NCBI GenBank assembly: GCA_023262335.1
Contig: JALRBE010000031.1
Coordinates: forward strand, 2,002 to 12,135
Length of the DNA: 10,134 nt
Direction: 5' to 3'
Source: Candidatus Saccharimonadia bacterium
Lineage (GTDB): Bacteria; Patescibacteriota; Saccharimonadia; Saccharimonadales; Saccharimonadaceae
Every line of letters begins with the position of its first letter. Positions within the stretch are counted from its first letter, which is position 1. The position numbers and the translations under genes are program-made. Below, one piece after another: positions 5,616-10,134 of the stretch. A model generated the notes under the pieces. The model was not told where the DNA came from and made no database searches. It was given only the letters and a program-made list of their open reading frames with translations.

Positions 5616-6608
5616 ATGTACGACCAAGCCATCCGACTCATTACCGACGCGAAGAAAATCATCGTTATCCAAGCCGAAAACCCCGATGGCGACAGCTTAG
5701 GCAGCAGCCTGGCGCTTGAAGAAATCCTTGGTGACCTCGGCAAGGACGTCGTGCTGTATTGCCCGATCGAAATTCCCAAGTACCTGCGCTACGTGAACGG
5801 CTGGGATCGCGTAGTCACCGACTTCGACGTGAGCGCCGACCTGGCAATCATCGTCGACACTGCCGCCGACGTCCTTATTACGAAGGTTCTCGAAACGCCT
5901 GGCGTGCGCGGCTACTTGGAATCGCATCCCGTGCTGGTGCTCGACCACCACACGACCGAGTCTAACTTGTCGTTCGAGCATGTCATGCTGAGCGACGACG
6001 TCGTCGCGACGAGCCACGTCGTGCATGACCTTGCTACCGCGGCCGGATGGGCCATTAACGAGCAAGCCGCGGAAGACATGCTGATCGCCATAATGAGCGA
6101 CAGCCTGGGCTTGACCACGCAGAACGTCACGCACGACACCTACCACGTTGTCGCCGCCCTGCACAAGCTTGGTGCCCGCAACCACGTGATCGAACAGCGC
6201 CGCCGCGAATACATGAAAAAGGCGCCAGAAATCCTGGCTTACAAAGGCGAGCTGATCGGCCGCATCGAATACTATCTGGACGGCAAACTGGCCGTGGTCC
6301 ACATACCATGGGACGATATTCAAAAATACAGCGACCAGTACAACCCGAGCGTGCTGGTACTCGACGAAATGCGACTCGTGGACAACGTTGAGCTGGCCGT
6401 CGCCATCAAAACGTACCCGGATGGCAAACTGACCGGCAAGCTGCGTGGCAACGCGCCAATAGCCGAAGACGTCGCCGGGTTCTTTGGCGGCGGCGGTCAC
6501 AAATACTCAGCAGGTTTTAGGGTGTATGAAGACTACGACACGATTATGCGCGAACTGGTGACCGCGACCGACAAGGCACTAAAATCGCACGGAGAAACAC
6601 AGGCATGA
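5616..6608 (+). CDS. nrnA: DHH/DHHA1 phosphoesterase, NrnA-like
   Basis: 330 residues. The family (NrnA/Orn-type) degrades short RNA oligonucleotides (nanoRNA) and often 3'-phosphoadenosine phosphate or cyclic-dinucleotide products, with Mn2+. Visible motifs: NPDGDSLGSS (22-31) is motif I; D81 in IIVDTAAD is motif II; LDHHTTESNL (109-118) gives the DHH; D162 in IMSDSLGL is motif IV. A DHHA1 domain follows with GKLRGN (274-279) and GGGGHKYSAGF (291-301). The usual first His of motif I (HxNPDGD) is Ala20 here. I chose ATG 5616: the TTG at 5571 and ATG at 5607 both precede or overlap the -10 box, and 5616 fits the family N-terminus. The gene overlaps cysS by four bases (ATGA). The name is by family; the exact substrate is unproven. 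Confidence 0.88.
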   Translation: MYDQAIRLITDAKKIIVIQAENPDGDSLGSSLALEEILGDLGKDVVLYCPIEIPKYLRYVNGWDRVVTDFDVSADLAIIVDTAADVLITKVLETPGVRGYLESHPVLVLDHHTTESNLSFEHVMLSDDVVATSHVVHDLATAAGWAINEQAAEDMLIAIMSDSLGLTTQNVTHDTYHVVAALHKLGARNHVIEQRRREYMKKAPEILAYKGELIGRIEYYLDGKLAVVHIPWDDIQKYSDQYNPSVLVLDEMRLVDNVELAVAIKTYPDGKLTGKLRGNAPIAEDVAGFFGGGGHKYSAGFRVYEDYDTIMRELVTATDKALKSHGETQA

Positions 6609-8038
6609 CCGTCCGACTACACAACACGCTAACCAAACAAACTGGCGAGTTCGAAAGCCAGGAATCCGGCAAAGTCAAACTGTACACGTGCGGCCCCACG
6701 GTCTATAACTACCTGACCGTCGGTAACTGGGTTGCATACATAGCATGGGACACCCTCGTGCGCGTACTTCAGGCGGACGGCTACGCGGTAGAGCGGGTCA
6801 TGAACATCACCGACGTCGGCCACCTGGTGAGCGACGCCGACGACGGCGAAGACAAATTGGAGAAGGGTGCCAAACGCGAGGGCAAGACCGCCTGGGAAGT
6901 GGCGGAATTTTACGGCAGCGACTTTTTGCAGGGCATGCAGCGGCTCAACCTGCTCATGCCAGAGCACATTACCAAGGCTACCGAGTACATACCGCAGCAG
7001 CTGGAACTCGTGCGCACGCTCAAAGGCAAGGGCTTTACGTACCAAATAGACGACGGCATTTATTTTGACACCAGCAAGTTCCCGACGTACGCCGATTTTG
7101 CCGGCCTAGACCTCGACGCGCAGCGCGCCGGCGCCCGCGTAGCGTTCAACGACGAAAAACGCAGTCCGTCTGACTTCGCGTTGTGGAAGTTCACGCCCGC
7201 CGGCGAGAAGCGCGACATGGAATGGCCGACGCCCGCCGACTTGACCGACGACGGCATGGAGCGTCCTGGCTTTCCTGGCTGGCATCTTGAGTGCTCGGCC
7301 ATGGCCATGGATATTCTTGGGAGCACGCTCGACATCCACACCGGAGGCATCGACCACATACCCGTGCACCATACCAACGAGATCGCGCAGTCCGAAGCCG
7401 CCACAGGCAAGACGTTCAGCAAGTACTGGCTGCATAATAACCACCTTAAAGTAGACGGTACCAAAATCAGCAAAAGCCTTGGCAACGGCTACACGCTTGA
7501 CGACCTGAAAGAGCGTGGGTTCTCGCCGCTTGATTACCGCATGTTCGTGCTGCAGAGCCATTACCGCAGCGAAGGCAACTTCACGTTCGAGAACCTGGAC
7601 GCCGCCAAGAACCGTTTGCGGGGACTGCAAGCGGCAGCGGACCTCAAATGGCAGCCCGTCGAAAACGGCTCAGGAATAGCGGTGGCCAGTCTTGACGGCC
7701 ACAAGGAAGCCATCAGCAAGGCACTGAACGACGATCTCAATACTCCTCAGGCACTGACGCACGTCAGCTCGCTGGAAGCGACATTGCAGGCAAGCGGCAT
7801 CGAACAAGCCTCGGTACCTGCGTTCCAAGAGTTGCTTGACTGGCTTGATACCGTGCTCGGCCTGGCGCTCGCAAACCGTCCCGACATCACCGACGAACAA
7901 AAAGCGCTCATGCGTGACCGCACGGCAGCCCGCGACGCCAAAGACTGGGCGACATCCGACACCCTGCGCGACGCGCTTGCCGGGCAAGGCATCGTTCTAC
8001 GCGACGGACCGAACGGAACCGTTTGGGAACGCGCGTAG
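6605..8038 (+). CDS. cysS: Cysteine--tRNA ligase
   Basis: 477 residues, slightly longer than the usual 460. Class I synthetase that charges tRNA-Cys. Zinc ligands seen in other CysRS are all present: C29 in CGPTVY, C230 in HLECSAM, H255 and E259 in HIPVHHTNEIAQ. KISKS (287-291) is the KMSKS loop. The HIGH signature, usually HIGN in this family, reads TVGN (38-41) within YNYLTVGNW. The C-terminal helical and anticodon regions are normal, ending with ARDAKDWATSDTLRDAL and GTVWERA. The ATG overlaps the end of the phosphoesterase gene, so the two are translationally coupled. Its TAG stop lies inside the left arm of a long inverted repeat. Confidence 0.96.
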   Translation: MTVRLHNTLTKQTGEFESQESGKVKLYTCGPTVYNYLTVGNWVAYIAWDTLVRVLQADGYAVERVMNITDVGHLVSDADDGEDKLEKGAKREGKTAWEVAEFYGSDFLQGMQRLNLLMPEHITKATEYIPQQLELVRTLKGKGFTYQIDDGIYFDTSKFPTYADFAGLDLDAQRAGARVAFNDEKRSPSDFALWKFTPAGEKRDMEWPTPADLTDDGMERPGFPGWHLECSAMAMDILGSTLDIHTGGIDHIPVHHTNEIAQSEAATGKTFSKYWLHNNHLKVDGTKISKSLGNGYTLDDLKERGFSPLDYRMFVLQSHYRSEGNFTFENLDAAKNRLRGLQAAADLKWQPVENGSGIAVASLDGHKEAISKALNDDLNTPQALTHVSSLEATLQASGIEQASVPAFQELLDWLDTVLGLALANRPDITDEQKALMRDRTAARDAKDWATSDTLRDALAGQGIVLRDGPNGTVWERA

Positions 8039-8155
8039 TTACTTGATTCTCGAACCTCCCGCTCCGCAGACCACTTCCGCCGTGCCCTGAAGTAGCACGG
8101 CTCGCGTTTCGCCTTTACGTCTGTGTTGGGGAAAGTTCGAGAATCAGAATAACTA
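8036..8155. other. Long branched inverted-repeat element, possible structured RNA
   Basis: TAGTTA (8036-8041) pairs with TAACTA (8150-8155), and TGATTCTCGAAC (8044-8055) pairs perfectly with GTTCGAGAATCA (8135-8146). Inside, TCCC (8057-8060) pairs with GGGA (8129-8132) and CAGAC (8067-8071) with GTCTG (8119-8123), extended by C-G and G-T pairs. At the tip GCCGTGC (8079-8085) pairs with GCACGGC (8095-8101), and a small GCG/CGC hairpin follows (8104-8112). This nesting predicts a rod of about 120 bases with a branched head. I find no SRP-RNA core, no tRNA T-arm fold and no coding frame. It could be a cysS 3' structure, a small RNA on either strand or a remnant MITE. Confidence 0.6.
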
Positions 8156-8159
8156 TTGT

Positions 8160-8188
8160 TTGACATTATTTACTTAAAATGGTAAAAT
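8160..8188 (+). promoter_or_regulatory. Near-consensus sigma-70 promoter of the Cys-rich gene
   Basis: TTGACA (8160-8165), exactly 17 bases, then TAAAAT (8183-8188); one mismatch to the full consensus. Transcription from about 8195 gives a leader of about 45 bases with AAGGA (8227-8231) as Shine-Dalgarno. Confidence 0.85.
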
Positions 8189-8239
8189 AACACCTAAGTT
8201 CGTTTGCGTACCTGTAAAAATAGAGAAAGGATGAAGCGT

Positions 8240-8602
8240 GTGTCTACTCGCACGATTCCACCCGGTAAGCGGCATCTGAACCCGCGCACCCACTCGCTCT
8301 ACTGCAGACTATGCGGATGGGGCGAGGACATATGCACGTTGTGGCAAGCCGAAGGCAGCCTCGAGCCCCACAAGTTCACCAGGCGCACCATCAAGGAGCA
8401 GGCCGCGTTCGACGCGCTGACCGCCGATGAGCAACGCGCCGCCGTGCTACCGGAACTGACTCCGGAACGAACCGTCCGTACAGCGCCCGTCGCTCCCGCT
8501 CCGGGCCTTGCCGACCGCTGCTGCTACTGCTTCCGCCGGTCGATCTGCGGCACCAGTGCCGACGAGGTAACCAGCTGCGCCAACGCGCGGCTCATCGCCT
8601 GA
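8240..8602 (+). CDS. Cysteine-rich protein of unknown function (putative zinc binder)
   Basis: I do not recognise this gene. From GTG 8240 it encodes 120 residues with eight cysteines in two clusters. C22, C25 and C32 lie in YCRLCGWGEDIC; C94, C95, C97, C103 and C113 lie near DRCCYCFRRSICG. CxxC and CxC spacing suggests metal binding or disulfides. The N-terminus is basic (STRTIPPGKRHLNPRTH), and a charged middle with a Pro/Ala linker (about 71-89) separates the clusters. No signal peptide or membrane helix is seen. I chose GTG because AAGGA (8227-8231) is 8 bases upstream, the ideal distance. ATG 8231, three codons earlier, overlaps that site, and TTG 8204 is also possible. It is a single-gene unit with its own strong promoter and terminator. 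Confidence 0.7.
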   Translation: MSTRTIPPGKRHLNPRTHSLYCRLCGWGEDICTLWQAEGSLEPHKFTRRTIKEQAAFDALTADEQRAAVLPELTPERTVRTAPVAPAPGLADRCCYCFRRSICGTSADEVTSCANARLIA

Positions 8603-8620
8603 TTCATCCACCGACGAACG

Positions 8621-8649
8621 AAGTCCCGGCCACCATGGCCGGGACTTTT
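8621..8649 (+). terminator. Intrinsic terminator of the Cys-rich gene
   Basis: AAGTCCCGGCC (8621-8631) and GGCCGGGACTT (8637-8647) form a perfect 11-base stem with an ACCAT loop, followed by TTTC. The T tract is on the + side. It sits 18 bases after the stop and 21 bases before the end of the convergent gene, which may share it. Confidence 0.9.
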
Positions 8650-8670
8650 CACTTTTCGACCAGTAGCAGG

Positions 8671-9804
8671 TTACGCCGATTCTTCTTTGATAGCCTTCAC
8701 CAGCTTATGTAGCGGACGCTCGCTCTGCTTGCGGTGCTTTTTGGCACGCTCCAAATAATCTTCCAACAGCACCTTTATGCTGCCCGCGATAGGTATGGAA
8801 ATGATACCGCCGGCAATGCCGAACAGATACAAGCCGATCGTCACCGAAGCCAAAATGGCGAGCGCCGACAGCTCGACCGTTTTGGACTGGATGGTCGGGG
8901 AGATGAAGTTGTTTTCGATTTGCTGGTACACGATGAAGTACACGGCGAACACGATCGCGGCGGTGAGGTCGTTGAAGGCAAGCAGCAAACAGATCAGCAC
9001 GCCGGCAATGGTAGCACCGAACATAGGGATCAGCGACAGGATGAACGCGATGGCCGCAGCCGGCAGCGCGAGGTTGTGCGGCACGTCGAATATCCAGCTG
9101 ATCGCAAATACGGTCACACCGGTAAAGAACGCCCCTATGCCCGAAACCGCCAATTGGCCGATCACGTAGCCAGTCACGACGTTGTAGATCTTCGCGACGA
9201 GCTCGCGGTGGTGCACCATGCGCTCTTCGTCGTTGTATATGCCCCATATGAGTCGGAGCCACTTTGGCCCTTCGATGAGCATGAGGAACGACAACACGAG
9301 GGTCAGAAACAGGGCAGTGAAGAAACTGAAGGCCGAGCCGACGCTGTTCACGACGTTCTTACCGACGTTGGCCGCGAAGTCGGCGGCGTTATTCTTGATC
9401 GATTCGACGGCGTTGTCGAGCTGGTCGCGCATGCCGTAGTGGTCGACCAATTCATTCAAGCCCTTCCACTGGTGCTGCGCTTGGTCGACGAATGCGGGTA
9501 CGGATTCCGCCACCTTGCTGGACTGCTCGATGACCGGCGGGACCACGAACGAGGTGAATACCCCAATGAACGCCAATACCAGCACGTACGCTATGGCCGT
9601 GCCGCCCACGCGGCTTTTGCCTGGCAACACGTTCGCGAGCGCGCTGACCGGCTTGTTCAGCGCCAGTGCCAAGAACGCCGCCACGCCTAATATAATGAGT
9701 GCTTGTTGCGCCGCCACGACGACCGCGAACGCGAGAATCAACCCTGCGATGACCAACCAAAAGCGAACGAACGTTTTGGTCTCGATTTCAATCTTTACTT
9801 TCAT
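8671..9804 (-). CDS. AI-2E family membrane protein (putative permease)
   Basis: 377 residues, typical of the family. Members (YdiK, TqsA, PerM and sodium/proton antiporter-like ones) are cytoplasmic-membrane proteins proposed to export small molecules. Which substrate applies here cannot be told, and autoinducer-2 transport should not be assumed. Helices lie at about 14-33, 35-50, 68-90, 158-178, 210-238, 245-270, 272-295 and 312-340. A long periplasmic-like amphipathic region (about 92-155) sits between the third and fourth. Family segments are visible: GYVIGQL (212-218), IPMFGATIAGV (259-269), QQIENNFISPTI (294-305) and the Gly-rich FGIAGGIISIPIAG. The tail is basic. The start is supported by TATAAT 8 bases upstream with no Shine-Dalgarno, a leaderless layout. 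It is convergent with the Cys-rich gene. Confidence 0.92.
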   Translation of the reverse strand: MKVKIEIETKTFVRFWLVIAGLILAFAVVVAAQQALIILGVAAFLALALNKPVSALANVLPGKSRVGGTAIAYVLVLAFIGVFTSFVVPPVIEQSSKVAESVPAFVDQAQHQWKGLNELVDHYGMRDQLDNAVESIKNNAADFAANVGKNVVNSVGSAFSFFTALFLTLVLSFLMLIEGPKWLRLIWGIYNDEERMVHHRELVAKIYNVVTGYVIGQLAVSGIGAFFTGVTVFAISWIFDVPHNLALPAAAIAFILSLIPMFGATIAGVLICLLLAFNDLTAAIVFAVYFIVYQQIENNFISPTIQSKTVELSALAILASVTIGLYLFGIAGGIISIPIAGSIKVLLEDYLERAKKHRKQSERPLHKLVKAIKEESA

Positions 9805-9812
9805 TACTTTGG

Positions 9813-9818
9813 ATTATA
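9813..9818 (-). promoter_or_regulatory. -10 box of the AI-2E family gene
   Basis: TATAAT on the - strand, 8 bases before the ATG at 9804. The best -35 candidate, TGTAAA (9840 to 9835) with a 16-base spacer, is weak. Expected transcription start is at or next to the start codon. Confidence 0.65.
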
Positions 9819-9863
9819 GCGCAGTACGGACGTTTTTACAGCATAGGCACGCGGCGAAACGGC

Positions 9864-9891
9864 TTGCGCTCAGTGGTAGCAAGAGTATAAT
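9864..9891 (+). promoter_or_regulatory. Promoter of the right-edge gene
   Basis: TTGCGC (9864-9869), 16 bases, TATAAT (9886-9891). The -10 is consensus and the -35 keeps TTG. Transcription from about 9898 would give a leader of about 22 bases including AGGA (9911-9914). A short inverted repeat, CTTGC (9863-9867) and GCAAG (9879-9883), spans the spacer. Confidence 0.65.
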
Positions 9892-9919
9892 AGTCTCACG
9901 TTCTTTAGACAGGAAAACC

Positions 9920-10134
9920 GTGACGATTCTCATCACGAAGCAAGGCTTGGCCGATTGCTCTAACGCGACGTCGGTCGACCGACTGCTTCTCATGACGAAC
10001 GAGGGAGACAGGATATACGTCGCGCCCACGCTCGACCCGACCACGTCGCTGGTGTGGTTTCCGCTCGAGCTGGAACCGACCCGGGCAAAACCGGTCGACC
10101 GGCTGCTCACGAGCTGCCGCGCCACGGCGTGCGG
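9920..10134 (+). CDS. Unknown protein, 3'-partial at window edge
   Basis: A frame open from GTG 9920 to the end of the window, at least 71 residues with no stop. It begins MTILITKQGLADCSNATSVD and continues with a segment containing EGDRIYVAPTLDP and LVWFPLELEP. The start is supported by AGGA five bases upstream and a promoter at 9864-9891, and the codon choice is GC-rich like its neighbours. The segments SVDRLL (18-23) and PVDRLL (about 60-65) resemble each other. No family is recognised; the visible part is probably soluble and beta-rich. It is divergent from the AI-2E family gene. The opposite-strand frame here lacks any start signal. Confidence 0.6.
   Translation, partial: MTILITKQGLADCSNATSVDRLLLMTNEGDRIYVAPTLDPTTSLVWFPLELEPTRAKPVDRLLTSCRATAC

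Noticed and set aside
5697..6500. 267-codon open frame on the - strand opposite the phosphoesterase gene
   Set aside because: Shadow of the DHH gene: no start signals, and a composition set by the codons of the opposite strand.
8036..8155. tRNA, SRP RNA or attC identity for the inverted-repeat element
   Set aside because: GGTTCGA on the - strand is T-loop-like but has no 5-base stem; the SRP GGAAGNAGCAG core is missing; the arms do not fit the attC consensus ends and there is no integron context.
8734..9690. 318-codon open frame on the + strand opposite the AI-2E family gene
   Set aside because: Extremely charged (Asp/Arg/His/Glu) complement of hydrophobic codons, no ribosome site, inside a clearly real - strand gene.

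Overview
The window is a dense stretch of bacterial housekeeping genes: nine coding regions that I support end to end or nearly so, plus one that runs off the right edge. Most lie on the + strand. I see no tRNA, rRNA, CRISPR array, transposase or phage gene. TGA is used as a normal stop (6606-6608, 8600-8602) and Trp is TGG, so the genetic code is standard. Gene order, gene shortness, divergent core enzymes (RecR without its zinc-finger cysteines, a Cys-tRNA synthetase with a changed HIGH motif) and promoters placed directly against start codons suggest a Patescibacteria/CPR genome, most like Saccharibacteria (TM7). That assignment is inference from family knowledge, not a search result.

Left part (1-4170). 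The 3' part of dnaX (clamp-loader tau/gamma) is followed after 13 bases by dnaB (replicative helicase), so two replisome genes sit together. A 189-base gap holds a degenerate tandem repeat of about 72 bases with hairpins. Its last copy forms a TGCTATAAT promoter only 8 bases from the start of a polytopic membrane protein that looks like a GT-C type glycosyltransferase.

Middle part (4171-5615). ybaB (nucleoid-associated protein) has its own promoter and a good Shine-Dalgarno, and recR (recombination mediator) follows it. In many bacteria dnaX-ybaB-recR are contiguous; here dnaB and the membrane protein separate dnaX from ybaB-recR. Between ybaB and recR lies a 56-base array of seven-base repeats. 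Convergent to recR is a 48-residue two-helix membrane protein whose promoter matches the sigma-70 consensus exactly (TTGACA, 17 bases, TATAAT, with an extended -10).

Right part (5616-10134). A DHH/DHHA1 phosphoesterase (NrnA type) overlaps cysS by four bases (ATGA). Past cysS is a roughly 120-base region that can fold into a long, branched hairpin. Next comes a near-consensus promoter serving a 120-residue cysteine-rich protein of unknown function, which ends in a strong terminator. An AI-2E family membrane protein is on the - strand. It diverges from a + strand gene with its own promoter and ribosome site that is cut by the window edge.

Two expression styles recur. Three genes (2716, 5616, 9804 on -) have the -10 box 7-8 bases from the start codon, as expected for leaderless mRNAs. 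Others (4297, 5494 on -, 8240, 9920) have leaders and Shine-Dalgarno sites. No complete new defence or metabolic system is visible. The least explained items are the consensus-promoter small membrane protein, the structured element after cysS, the Cys-rich orphan and the promoter-carrying tandem repeat.
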